From Trachythela sp. YZ-2020 (lineage: Eukaryota > Cnidaria > Anthozoa > Malacalcyonacea > Clavulariidae), in assembly GCA_016169945.1 (NCBI GenBank), contig JADLSH010000212.1, positions 211,001-275,000 of the forward strand: a stretch of 64,000 nt of DNA, in the 5' to 3' direction. Shown one piece after another: positions 41,315 through 51,339 of the stretch. Positions within the stretch are counted from its first letter, which is position 1; every line of letters begins with the position of its first letter. A program made the position numbers and the translations under genes. The notes under the pieces are model-generated. The model was given only the letters and a program-made list of their open reading frames with translations, ran no database searches and was not told the origin of the DNA.

Positions 41315-41739
41315 TTACACGTCGGAGGAACAGCGGCACACGCAGCTACCGGATTCGCACTTTGATCATCATATTTAAATTCTTGAATGTCACAGAATTT
41401 CATACAAAAGGTCCGTTTGATCTTTTGGGAATCTGTACCTTCGAAATTAAGAAGCTTTTTGCCTTTCCTCCACGTAATGCGAAACGATTCTCCAATAAAT
41501 ACTTTTCTATCTCCACCAGGTTGATTCCACACACCTTGAAGGTTCATATCGTTGCACACAAACGACTTTAGTGATGCAAAATCCCCTGTCCAAGTTAGTT
41601 TTAGTTTGCTTTTTGATAGCGAGTCATCTTGCTCATTACTTAATCTTGTTTTATTAGTCGAATTACAGATTTGAGAATGCTTTTGTAGCGACAAAGAGCT
41701 AATTTCTGAAGAGCACTCATTTGTCTGACCGCTCGCCAT
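41266..41739 (-). CDS. LINE ORF1, first frame (N-terminal domain)
   Basis: About 157 codons. The core KLTWTGDFASLKSFVC...GVWNQPGGDRKVF...SFRITWRKGKKLLNFEG aligns by eye with LIWSGSLEDLKAFVL...GGKWCF...LKVTWHSKSEVICFDG in the other LINE. A Cys cluster (CKCMSCLS) near the end parallels GACCACC there. The pair defines a shared N-terminal ORF1 domain that I cannot name. Confidence 0.65.
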   Translation of the reverse strand: MASGQTNECSSEISSLSLQKHSQICNSTNKTRLSNEQDDSLSKSKLKLTWTGDFASLKSFVCNDMNLQGVWNQPGGDRKVFIGESFRITWRKGKKLLNFEGTDSQKIKRTFCMKFCDIQEFKYDDQSANPVAACAAVPPTCKCMSCLSIWKVLNWSK

Positions 41740-41840
41740 CTTGTCTGACTGCTCGCCATCTTGAAAATTATGGAGCCATTATAATAAACGTGCACCTTTG
41801 CGTTGTCTGATTATACTAGGAATTGTAGTAAGTGCATTTT

Positions 41841-42555
41841 CTTTGTTATACTTTAGTTCAACACACAACCTGATATTTAATTTCAAACGTAAAAAACAAA
41901 GTTGGAATTGTGACATTCGGCTAGGGGCGGTGGTCAGACGGTAGAAAAGCACGGAGGGCCCCCTGCTTGTGGGTCAGATCTCGCGCTATAAGGGCTTGTG
42001 CACTCTCTTATTGGTTAGTATTTTTTCTTTTATAAAAAGCAATGGGCTTCGGAAAAGGAACGAGTAAAAACGACAAAAGCACACATAGACTCCCAAATGC
42101 AAGCATAGCTTGAATGAAACGTTGGGGGCTCGCCGACCAAATGTGGACGCTGATCACGGGTGCAAATTTCGCCCAAACTATGGTCATAGCAGCTCCCAGA
42201 CGACAACTTTCCGATAACTCACAGAACTAAGCCCTAATGTGCGGAGTAAGTTGCAAAATACCACTGCGATTTTCAGCCACAGTCAGCGGACCAGATATTA
42301 CTAAGATGATTTACAACTAACAAAACCATTTTTTGTCTCAACTACCGTTGTGCTGTTCAATTTTTAATGTTTTTGTCAGGGGTTTTCATACTTAATAAGA
42401 GCGTCAAAAAGAGGGGGGATGTCCCACCTTACCCTAGGGTATAAATAATTAACGGTCCGTTATCCGTCTTTATAGGTGTTTAATTTCGTCAACAGAGAGC
42501 CGATCTTTTTGCGAAAGTGTTTATGAAACGAAGTTTCCCCCAATTTTTTCTTGCA
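41841..42555. other. no gene; weak tRNA-like block
   Basis: GGTGGTCAGACGGTAGAAAA (41929 on) and GGGTCAGATCTCGC (41971-41984) vaguely resemble A and B boxes, in the plus direction. The spacing is close to that of tRNA-derived SINEs, but no tail is seen. The remainder is unremarkable. Confidence 0.25.
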
Positions 42556-42559
42556 CCAT

Positions 42560-43672
42560 TTAAAAGCTTCTTCATAATAATGAAGAATGGCACTTACAGT
42601 CTATCTCTTCTCGTTCCCAAATTACCGCATCTTTTGTATTTTGAGTTATGACGTCACTGGTTTTACTTGAGGTGGTAGAATTTTTTTTTATAATATTTCA
42701 GAGTCTATTCAACGAAGTTAAATGCAATTTATTACAATTAGTAAGTGCACCTAGACAAACATTTTAATATGTTCATATGGTTGTTATTGCAACGCAATAG
42801 TCCCTAGTCTCCTCTCTTTTGTTTGCCTACTTCTTTGCTTGCAATCAGCCAAGACGATTTTTTTGCAATTCCCATTTATTTTTATTGTTTGTATTGGCGC
42901 TTGGGAGCGTTTAACTTATTTGAGTAAAATAAACGTTCGTTGAAAAAGGCCTAAAAGACAATACAATACAATAACATTTTATTTAGTCACGGTAAAAACT
43001 TCAGTAGATAAATTAGTTACAATGAATGAATTAACTATAATTGGTTTACAAATTTGCCGTGTGGGAGTCACTTATGGATTATCATAGTAATCATTTAAAG
43101 CTTTCTTAAACAATGGTAATGAACGAAGCTTTCGTATTTTCTCAGGCAAACTATTCCATAGTACTGCCCCACTATAACAAAAGCTTCGTTTTAAATAGTT
43201 AGTACGTGGCTTGGGTAAACTCAGTTTTATTTCGGAATTTCTCAAACTATTCCCTGTGCCGCGTATAGAGAAAATATTTTCTAGGTAGGATGGCGCATCC
43301 CCTATTAGTATCTTAAAAATTGGAGTTGCCTTAAGTTTTTTACGTCGTAGTGGGAGATGATTATGTAAAAGAGACATTATTTAAACAGATAGAGAAGGAT
43401 CTGGTAACTAGTGCGTTGCCATGACAACCATATACACGTACCAAAATGTTTGTCTTAGTGCACTTACTACACTAATTGAACCAAATTTCATTTGATTTTG
43501 TTGAATAGCCTCTGAGGTATCAGACTTTCGTCTTTTTCTACTACCTCAAATAAAACCAGTGACGTCATAACTCAAAATACAAAAATATGATAACTTGGGA
43601 ATGAAGTGAGATATGAATAAACTGTAAGGGTCATTCTTCATTATTTTGAAGATTCTCTCAAAGTTATGAGTA
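42560..43672. repeat. inverted repeat pair around a LINE end
   Basis: 42560-42835 and 43385-43672 are reverse complements over about 270 bases with moderate divergence. Shared blocks include ATAATGAAGAATG, TTTTGTATTTTGAGTTATGA, CGTCACTGGTTTTA, AATTAGT.AAGTGCAC and TATGGTTGT.AT.GCAACGCA. The interior is occupied by a truncated LINE, which probably inserted later into the loop of a foldback element. Confidence 0.7.
42959..43380 (-). pseudogene. 5'-truncated LINE, RT C-terminus
   Basis: About 100 codons: the end of an RT (PIFKILIGDAPSYLENIF, then LSLPKPRTNYLKRSFCYSGA, VLWNSLPEKIRKLRSL). The 3' UTR has ACCGTGACTAAATAAA and a (TATTG)n tail at 42959-42975. It shares the 3' motif with the LINE at 23.5-28.4 kb but differs in the tail unit. 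Confidence 0.75.
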
Positions 43673-44118
43673 ATATAGGGAAGCGGGGTTCTGAACCCGG
43701 TGGATCGGGTGGATCATCTGATCCACCCATGACGTCATCATGGTGTGGGTTCTGGCGCAGGTGGCGCATTATACGCCACCCATGACGTCATAGGAATCGG
43801 ATTTCATACTAATTATTATGTTTATCGACGGATCCTAGCAACCAGTGGGTAAGAATAACCAAAGGAAGGAAAAAGGGGGTTATACGAATACGAAATCGTT
43901 CTGATTTTAGAACAAACTATTGTTGTTATGCACAACGCTTTACCAGGCTCCATGCATAAATGAACTAAGACACGGACTCGTACCCAGGGTTTATGAGCAG
44001 AGAAATTCGCGCGTCAAGGCCAAGCACCAGCCAAGGTCGTCCAAAGGTCGCATGTGATAACGCACGTGATTCTGCGACAATATAATAATCATTATGACAT
44101 CTTACAAAATGATGAACC

Positions 44119-44129
44119 GGACTCGAACC
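44119..44129 (-). promoter_or_regulatory. perfect B-box-like sequence
   Basis: GGTTCGAGTCC on the minus strand matches the RNA polymerase III B-box consensus GGTTCGANTCC. No A box is found at normal spacing (that position is the tandem array), so it may be a tRNA or SINE relic or chance. Confidence 0.35.
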
Positions 44130-44136
44130 GGTACCC

Positions 44137-44214
44137 CACATCGACCTCACATCGACCTCACATCGACCTCACATCGACCTCACTTCGACCTCACTTCGAC
44201 CTCACATCGACCAT
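44137..44214 (+). repeat. (ATCGACCTCAC)n short tandem array
   Basis: Seven 11-base units CATCGACCTCA / CTTCGACCTCA in the centre of the foldback element, with A/T variation at one position. Confidence 0.9.
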
Positions 44215-44699
44215 TTTTTCGCAGTGAACTGAAACGAACGATAACGCAAAATCACGTGCGTTATCACGCGCGACCTTTGGACGACCTTGGCTGGTGCTTG
44301 ACCTTGACCTTAAAACGCCGGAATTTCTCTGCTCATAAACCCTGGGTACGAGTCCGTCTCTTAGTTAATTTATGCATGCAGCCTGGTAAAGCGTTGTCCA
44401 TAACAACAATAGTTTGTTCTAAAATCAGTACGATTTCGTATTCGTATAACCCCCTTTTCCCTTCCTTTGAGGTTTAGTTAAAGACTTTAGAAAAGTCTCT
44501 AGACGTCGTATCTTAACAAAAGAACTCACATGCTTGTGATTATTCTTCCCCACTGGTTGCTAGGATCCGTCGATAAACATAATTATTAGTATTAGTCCTT
44601 TGACGTCATGCGTGGCGTTAATGCGCCACCTGCGCCAGAACCCTCACCATGATGACGTCATGGGTGGATCAGATGATCCACCCGGTCCAGAACCCTCCT

Positions 44700-45076
44700 T
44701 ACGTATACTACTCTTATGTAATAAAAAAACTAGTACAAAATTCGTTTCATAAACATTTTAATGACCGTTTTGTTGTTAATGAGACGTTGAATCCTGTCCT
44801 GGACCAAGCTCACTTACAAGAGAACAGTTCAGATGTTGGAAAGAAATGAATGCAATTCGAGTTATTCGCCCACAGACAAACTGTACTAAAATTCAACGGC
44901 ACTAAACTTCTAAAAAATACATAATCCCGGCGAAACATACATCGATTTTCGTGCACATTTTCTTGAGAACTACACACGTTCTATGCATGTAAGATGCATA
45001 GATCGAAAGCTCTGATCAAGAGAAACATTTTACGTACAGTTTCGTGCTTGTAGATCTGATATATCATATGTAGATG
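44700..45076. other. no gene seen
   Basis: Nothing recognisable; it is the host flank of the next transposon. Confidence 0.35.
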
Positions 45077-45239
45077 GCCGACAGTCAGAGGAGGTATCGT
45101 CAATATACCGTGATGCATTGCGGTTTCGCACATATTAATACATATTATCAATTCGCTGGAGCGAGTCGTTCATTCTTCGTTTGGCTGTCGCAGTGACAAC
45201 GTCAACACAGAAGTGAATTATGTCCGAATTATGATAACT

Positions 45240-47005
45240 TCGCAGTAACTTCGCAGTGTTCTACGTCACTGACAGAGTTTGATCTTCTTGATGGGGCGTC
45301 AGTGAGGAACTTAATTGTAGGTGCACCTACTAAATCGTGCTCGCTCGATCCTGTACCAACAAATATCGTGAAAGAATGTTTGGAAGAGCTTTTGCCCGCC
45401 CTAACAAAAATAATTAATGGGTCTCTTTCGTCTGGAGTTTTTCCAGATGAATGGAAGGACGCCTTATTGTTACCGTCGTTGAAAAAACAGAACCTGGACT
45501 TAGTATTCAAGAATTTTCGACCTATCAGCAACTTGCAATTTGTATCTAAGTTGACTGAAAAAGCAGTCGCTGTCCAAATGCAGTCGTACATGGCTGCAAA
45601 TCAGCTTTATCCAGTGCTCCAGTCCGCATATCGTCACCATCACAGCACGGAGACAGCATTGTTGAAGGTGAAAAACGACATCTTAATGAGCATGAATAAT
45701 CAACATGTTACATTATTGGTACTATTAGATCTTAGCGCCGCCTTCGATACAGTTGACCATGCTATTCTCCTGGAGTGTTTACGTGATGAATTAGGTGTAT
45801 CTGGGACAATGCTCTCGTGGTTCTCTAGTTATCTTACTAACAGAACACAGACAGTCTTAATTGATGATATTTACTCAGACAAGTTTGATGTGAAATTCGG
45901 CGTGCCCCAAGGGTCGTGTCTTGGTCCTCTTCTTTTCACTATTTACACCAGTGAACTGTTTAAGATCATTGAAAATCATCTCCCTAATTGTCACTGTTAT
46001 GCTGACGACACTCAACTTTACCTTGCTTTCAAGCCTGGATCTGATTGTGACCAAGCTGCTGCTGTAAGTGCCATGGAATCGTGTATCGCCGACATACGTA
46101 GATGGATGCTATCTAAAAAGCTAAAGCTAAACGACGATAAAACAGAGTTCCTGATCATTGGTACGAGACAACAGCTCGAGAAAGTCAACATCGAAGAACT
46201 TTGTGTGGGCAGCCATTTTATTAAACCATCTTCTGTGGTCAAGAACTTGGGCTCCTGGTTCGACTCTAAGTTAAACATGCTGGTCCACATAAACAAGACG
46301 TGTAGCTCTTCCTTTTTCTATTTATACAATCTTCGCAGAATCAGGAAGTATTTGAACCGCCAAGACACCGAGTGTCTAGTTCATGCATTCATCGGCAGCA
46401 AAATTGACTATTGTAATGGACTGCTCTATGGTCTGCCAACTTCTGCTACCAGTAAACTTCAACGTGTACAGAATGCTGCTGCGAGGCTTGTCACCGGCTC
46501 GCCTAGATTCTGCCACATAACACCAGTTCTGGAGTCGCTTCATTGGTTACCTATTAAATACCGAATCCATTTTAAGATTGTCTTGTTGACTTTTAAATGT
46601 ATATACGGTTTAGCTCCCCAATACCTTGTAAAACTTATATCTATAAGGACAAACTCTAGATATAGTTTGAGATCATGTGACAGCCTATCTCTTACACCAC
46701 CTAGTGGGAAATGTTTGGCTACACTTGGTGATAGAGCATTTCAGTCGGCTGCTCCAAAACTCTGGAACGGATTACCTGCAAATATTCGTTGTATTGATTC
46801 GTTTCCGTCATTCAAAACAGCATTGAAGACATATTTATTTAGACTAGCTTTTAGGTCTTGAACGATCTTTTTAACATTATTTTATCATGTATGCTTTTTA
46901 GACATGAGTAGTGTTAGGTTCATTGTTGTAATGCGCATGTGAACATATTTCCATGCTAACATGCGCAATATAAATTCAATATATTATTATATTATTATTA
47001 TTAAA
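45240..47005 (+). mobile_element. 5'-truncated L2/CR1-like LINE
   Basis: It begins just before the RT domain and ends with an (ATT)n-type tail at about 46978-47005. It is inserted in the transposon above. Boundaries are approximate; no target duplication resolved. Confidence 0.8.
45302..46861 (+). CDS. LINE reverse transcriptase (endonuclease missing)
   Basis: 519 open codons with no start of its own; the frame extends upstream to about 45245 (FDLLDGASVRNLIVGAP). RT blocks: SPxx-type SCSLDPVPTNIVKECL, FRPISNLQFVSKLTEK, SAYRHHHSTETALLKV, motif A LLDLSAAFDTVDHAIL, motif B GVPQGSCLGPLLFTIYTSEL, motif C CYADDTQLY, then KIDYCNGLLYGLP, LQRVQNAAARLVTG, LHWLPIKYRI and APKLWNGLP. These last blocks are characteristic of the L2 clade. 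Catalytic residues are intact, but the N-terminal endonuclease is gone. Confidence 0.85.
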   Translation: MRNLIVGAPTKSCSLDPVPTNIVKECLEELLPALTKIINGSLSSGVFPDEWKDALLLPSLKKQNLDLVFKNFRPISNLQFVSKLTEKAVAVQMQSYMAANQLYPVLQSAYRHHHSTETALLKVKNDILMSMNNQHVTLLVLLDLSAAFDTVDHAILLECLRDELGVSGTMLSWFSSYLTNRTQTVLIDDIYSDKFDVKFGVPQGSCLGPLLFTIYTSELFKIIENHLPNCHCYADDTQLYLAFKPGSDCDQAAAVSAMESCIADIRRWMLSKKLKLNDDKTEFLIIGTRQQLEKVNIEELCVGSHFIKPSSVVKNLGSWFDSKLNMLVHINKTCSSSFFYLYNLRRIRKYLNRQDTECLVHAFIGSKIDYCNGLLYGLPTSATSKLQRVQNAAARLVTGSPRFCHITPVLESLHWLPIKYRIHFKIVLLTFKCIYGLAPQYLVKLISIRTNSRYSLRSCDSLSLTPPSGKCLATLGDRAFQSAAPKLWNGLPANIRCIDSFPSFKTALKTYLFRLAFRS

Positions 47006-47125
47006 TTTCAAACTTTTGTCGCAAGAAACTTTGTTGTAATTTCTTCGTTGCTCAAGTCCACTTTGAAAGAACGTTTGGTACTTTGGTGTTCATTTTCGGC
47101 CTGCTCATTTTCGGCATTGTATGTG

Positions 47126-47440
47126 CAGGGGCGGACAGGCCAGTCGGGCTCACCTGGGAAAAGCCCAGTGCCCTCTGGTGCTATAGGGATGTTTACATGA
47201 AAATTGGCCCTCTAGCAACAAATTTGTTTTGCTTTAAGGTAAAGTAAGCATTAATATCCACAACTCCTTAGATTATTGTCCAATACCCTCAACCTGCTTG
47301 TAAGGCTCCTTTGGGCCCCTTGAAATGGGCTTTTACATACGACTCAAAAAGTACAGGGCCCCCCTCTAGCCCAGGTCGTCCAGGCCCATCTGAGGTAGCC
47401 AGGTTGCCCAGGCCAATCTGAGTTAGCCAGTCCGCCCCTG
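47126..47440. mobile_element. hAT-like MITE
   Basis: 315 bp with ends CAGGGGCGGACAGGCCAGTC and, inverted, CAGGGGCGGACTGGCTAACT. It is flanked by 8-bp direct repeats TGTATGTG (47118-47125) and TCTATGTG (47441-47448), 7 of 8 matching. CAGGGGCGGA ends with 8-bp duplications are typical of hAT non-autonomous elements. The interior has CCAGGCCCATCTGAGGTAGC / CCAGGCCAATCTGAGTTAGC repeats. Confidence 0.8.
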
Positions 47441-48566
47441 TCTATGTGAACTGCTCGGTTTGATATGCCGATTTTCTTACACAGATATATCTCATTTTTT
47501 CAGCTTTCGTACTCAAAGTTACATAATGGCTGGTTTCTGTTTAGTCGTAACTGCGAAACTATCAAGATGACCTAGGTAGAGTAAAAACTGATGTACACAC
47601 AGCACACAAAACAGATCCACACTATTTCTCATTGTCGAACATGACTTGTCATGACAGTTACAACCAAATGGAAACCAGGCCTAAAATGCAAACTGTCTAT
47701 GACACTGTACAATGATAACAAAGCTTCAAAACTTTATATAATTCAAGGTTAGCTAAATTAGGTAATGCTAGTTTAGTATTATAATAGTTTTCAGACAAAG
47801 AATGTTCTATCCCATAAACTTGACTTTTACCACTCCAGTAGTACTTTGTCTACAATATAAAGAAAAGAGAAAAACACCTCAGTTGATACCCTTAGGTTAA
47901 AATTACTAATTTTTTAAACTACTTCAAACTCAAAGAGTTGTTTACATAGTATGTAATACGATTGACATTGTGCATACTGTGTATAGACCCTAATAAAGAC
48001 ATTATAAAATTTCTAAATGATTTTCTCTACACTATTAATGGGTAATTCATATAAATTTGGGCTTAGAAACACAAAGTTTGTGTCCTTAGGATTTTTGAAC
48101 AAATCACTTTGGAAGCAGAGCGCTCTAATTGCATATTTAATTAGCAGCATGAATATCACAAAATATCCCATTTTCAAAATGCGATCCCTCGTTGGTTTGT
48201 GAAGTCTTTTTTGATTTATTGGTATCAATTGAAAGAGAAACTCTTCATGAATACAGTGATGTTATTTTTATTAAACTTTCCCGTCAAAAAGTAAAAAAAA
48301 CTCCAGCATATTTCAAAGCTATTTTTACGCCTTGAGTAGTAACCCGAAAATTAGGTCAATACATATGTAAATTAATATAACTAAAGCACGTCGTAGAAAG
48401 AAAACAAAATCAAAACCGTGAAATATGATGCACATACTACAATAATTTCAACACGTACCTTTATAAATATCTGATTTTCAAAGATTCTGCCAAAAATCTT
48501 GATTTCAAAAAAACCTCCAGCGCAATGCATTGTGGTATACTGACGATTCCTCCTCTGGCCGACAGT

Positions 48567-49300
48567 ATAAAGGCGACAGTATTCATGTGGACCGAAAGTT
48601 TATTTTGACGAGCACCTTGCGTGACGTCACGAAATTTACTCGTTCCAGACTCCACGTAACGACGGACAAGGTCCATAAAAAAGTGCCTTTTTGCCAACTT
48701 TAAACTGCCATAAAAATCGACCAAATAAATTTGACCAAATAAATAAAACTTTTCACGGATACACTAGAAATGATGCCAAGATTTGCTGGAGCCAAAAATT
48801 TTTTGGGGTGAGGTGCACTTTACATACCGGTAAGATACATGAAACTTAAAATCCTATGTTTCTTAAAAGCCTTGTTTAGGCAGCTATGAAAACTCTTTAC
48901 ACAGAAAATTATGTATGAAAATGTATAAATATTATATCAAAACTTATGCTATAAACAGTAAAGATTTTACCTGATGCACTCAGACTTTAATTATATTTTT
49001 TCTTTGTTTTCTTTTAATACAGTCTTGTAAGCTTTATTGTTTCCAATTTATATATAGGCAAGGAAGTTGTCCTTGACCTTCAACCAAAAATAATTAAGTG
49101 CATACCCAAATTATGATGATGTGCTTCATGGCATTTTTGGCAGCGGCTGCAGTATTACTATAGTGAAACCCTTTTGAAAAGCTGTGTTACCTATGTTCAA
49201 TGAGCTTGGACCAACCCTGGGGTATAATAATTTCTGCTAAGCTGTTGATGTTCTCCTACCAAAAGAAAGTTGCCACAAGTAGTAAATAAATGTACCTTCA
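48567..49300. other. non-coding; short open frame beside the transposon
   Basis: On the minus strand, 48724-48567 is open (FMDLVRRYVESGTSKFRDVT...) up to the target duplication. In the pre-insertion sequence it would meet a stop four codons later. A CRE-like TGACGTCA lies at 48622-48629. It could be a 5' UTR or a chance frame; no family is recognised. Confidence 0.25.
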
Positions 49301-49303
49301 AAG

Positions 49304-49487
49304 TGCCCTCACAATAAGGGCAGGTGGCTGCTTTTAAGGAACCCATATTACATAAAGATGACACAATATACACCATCCCCTCCACCGCTTCATACTGCTG
49401 ACTGAGTTCCTTCACTAAAAGAGCTGAATAAAGGATGGTGTCCCAATTCATAGGCCTGAATCTTTTTGTTACGAACTTGGAAAACAT
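49304..49487 (-). CDS. possible single exon, unknown protein
   Basis: The ATG at 49487 opens MFSKFVTKRFRPMNWDTILY and ends at CPYCEGTLK followed by GTACAT, a possible donor. The amino-acid composition is protein-like (NWDTILYSALLVKELSQQYE). CPYC could be half of a zinc site. No partner exons were identified. It could also be part of an unrecognised element. Confidence 0.3.
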
Positions 49488-49559
49488 TTTGTCATAAGTG
49501 TCGTTCTTGTGTTATAAATTGTTGTTCATGAAAGTATTATGTTTTGTAATGAATTTTAT

Positions 49560-49695
49560 ATTTATGGGTATGTATATGTACGTGTATGTGTATGTACGTG
49601 TGTATATGTTTATGTATATATGTATGTATGTGTATATATGTGTATATATGTGTATATATGTGTATATATGTGTCTACATATATATAATTATATAT
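49560..49695 (+). repeat. TGTATATATG microsatellite
   Basis: Degenerate (TGTATATATG)n and (TATGTACG)n repeats, open in several frames only because of their periodicity. Confidence 0.9.
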
Positions 49696-49769
49696 TAATG
49701 ATTCCGTTATGTAACTATAAATGATGTACATTTGTTGAAGTCATAGTGATGTAAATGTAGTATAGTGTA

Positions 49770-49876
49770 TTCATGTCAGGCAGGACTTAATTTAGGACTC
49801 TATTAGTCCTGTTGTCTGAGCCTTCAATCTTGTTATTGTAAAATAAAAAAAAATAAAAAAAATAAAAAAAAATATA
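49770..49876 (+). other. probable LINE 3' terminus
   Basis: GGCAGGACTTAATTTAGGAC, a small stem around TAGGACTCTATTAGTCCTG, then AAATAAA and a long A-rich tail (AAATAAAAAAA units). This layout is usual at LINE 3' ends, but no RT sequence remains upstream. Confidence 0.4.
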
Positions 49877-51160
49877 TATACGTAACTCAAGCCAGTTTAA
49901 CAAGTAAGGGTCTTCCAAGTATTACTGTGCACAAGCTAAAACCAATTTCTTAATTTGGTCAGGACAATAACCTGCCCAAACCCAACCCCTCCTTTCCCCT
50001 AGTTAGTAGGTAATGATAACAATTTTTTTAAACGGACAAGGAAATTTTATTTCTCATTTCTATTACAAAATTCAATGATGATATTCCTATGAGATCATGT
50101 ATAATATGCAACATGCATATAGTTAACTATTAACTGGCAATGAGAAACTATGGCTGCATGAACAGAATGGTACCCCTGATACCTTTGACTAGCTCATGGG
50201 CACAGAGAAGAGGGACAAGGCAACAACCTTTTTAGTTTCATGTCTTTGATATAACAACTAGAGGGAGTTATCTTTTTGCCCGACAAGAAGGGTGAGACAA
50301 AAGTGGAGCCCGACCAATAAACTGAGAGTGGTGGGGTTTCTCGCCCATTTCGTAGTTTCGCCCCTGTCCTCAGGATTCTGAGACAATCAAAATATTCTGA
50401 TATTTGTGAAATGCACGGCTTTATATTCAAAGAAATGATATAATTATTAAGGCTAACATACAATATACAACCAATTGACAACATCATCAAATAGCTATAA
50501 AGAAATTAAAGAAGTGGAATTTTAACCACTTTATACTATACAAATTGCACCTCTACTTTGAAGGAAACACTGAATTAAATATTGACAAAGTTTAGTATGG
50601 TTTGACACCTCCGGTGTGACACTGACTGCAAGGTCAAGCTTGTTTCTGAAAATACTCGTGGCTGAAATAATACATTTTACTCGTCATTCTCCACAAGGGA
50701 GGTATTGTCTTAACAATTAAAGCATATTTCATCATTACTCCCACGAAATATTATATATAGTATGTAAACTGTGAAATTACTGCAGAAATATTTACCTGTC
50801 AACTCCGGCTTCAAATAGCATCTTTTCCCACATTTGTTGTGGTTTTAATATTTGTTTGTTCTCTTTCATGGGAGAGAATACCGTATACAACTTGTACATC
50901 TTCAAATAAATGGTTAGATCGGTGCTTTACTGCAAAAAGCTAAAAAGTGTACAAAATCCAGGGGGTGTAAAAGTTGTAGCGAGCTCAAAATTGAGCCTGG
51001 TCAGTGGTAGTTACCATGAGCAAAAAAACCATGTAGCGTCATTCTGGGGTAAGCAAAGGCCAGAATCCGCCAAGTTTTTGCGGACCATTTTCTGCCTGGC
51101 ATACATTAGCGGTACGTCCTTCAGATGTATTGAGTTAGGTGGGAACAATATAGTGGAACG
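49877..51160. other. no gene seen
   Basis: Short overlapping frames on both strands without family resemblance. Confidence 0.4.
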
Positions 51161-51168
51161 TCACAGAA

Positions 51169-51290
51169 CAGAGGAGGAATGAGGGTGTTCCCACAATGCA
51201 ATGCGACTCATTATTATCAAAATTGAAATTTGCGGCAAAGCGTGCTGAAAATCTCTGGAAATTTTGTATTTTTGAAGGTAGGTTATATAA
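51169..51290 (+). mobile_element. solo left end of the CAGAGGAGG transposon family
   Basis: CAGAGGAGGAATGAGGGTGT, then TCCCACAATGCAATGCGAC, followed by TATTTTTGAAGGTAGGTTATAT, which parallels CTCAAAGGTATGTTTTGATA in the first element. The nearest candidate right end (CATTCTCCTCTG at 53105-53116) does not carry a matching flank, so no partner is assigned. Confidence 0.6.
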
Positions 51291-51339
51291 CTGTATTCAT
51301 CGTGTATCGAATTTTATTATTCTTGTTTTTATTAATTTC

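Larger units (their letters stand above)
37221..41840 (-). mobile_element. long LINE (CR1/L2-like), minus strand
   Basis: Order on the minus strand: ORF1 in two frames (41739-41266 and 41314-40424), ORF2 (40481-37452), a 3' UTR of about 210 bases, and an (ATT)n/(TAA)n tail at 37221-37242. ORF2 is open throughout. The 5' limit is approximate; two near-repeats of CTCGCCATCTTG (41729-41763) lie at the start of ORF1. Confidence 0.85.
43686..44695. mobile_element. foldback element with long inverted repeats
   Basis: The ends read inward GGGTTCTG(A/G)ACC. Arms of about 400 bases are mirrored: GGTGGATCATCTGATCCACC, CATGACGTCA, GGCGCAGGTGGCGCATTA, TTTATCGACGGATCCTAGCA, GTACCCAGGGTTTATGAGCA, GCCAAGGTCGTCCAAAGGTC. 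The arms contain smaller palindromes (GGGTGGATCATCTGATCCAC and the GGTGGCG.. box). The centre holds a short tandem array. No transposase and no clear target duplication. Confidence 0.75.
45077..48566. mobile_element. second 9-bp-TSD transposon, divergent family member
   Basis: The ends (45086 and 48557) read inward CAGAGGAGG(T/A)ATCGTCA followed by (A/G)TATACC and ATGCATTGCG: about 37-bp inverted repeats resembling those of the 1.9-12.3 kb element. Perfect 9-bp direct repeats GCCGACAGT flank it (45077-45085, 48558-48566). Inside the right end, GGTACGTGTTGAAATTATT, TTTAGTTATATTAATTTACA and CTTTTTGACGGGAAAGTTTA follow the same layout as the subterminal region of the first element. Its own sequence is only about 1.4 kb; the rest is an L2-like LINE and a hAT MITE. 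No transposase ORF remains. Confidence 0.8.

Noticed and set aside
49498..49731. Tyr/Val-rich frames on both strands
   Set aside because: Translated TGTATATATG microsatellite.
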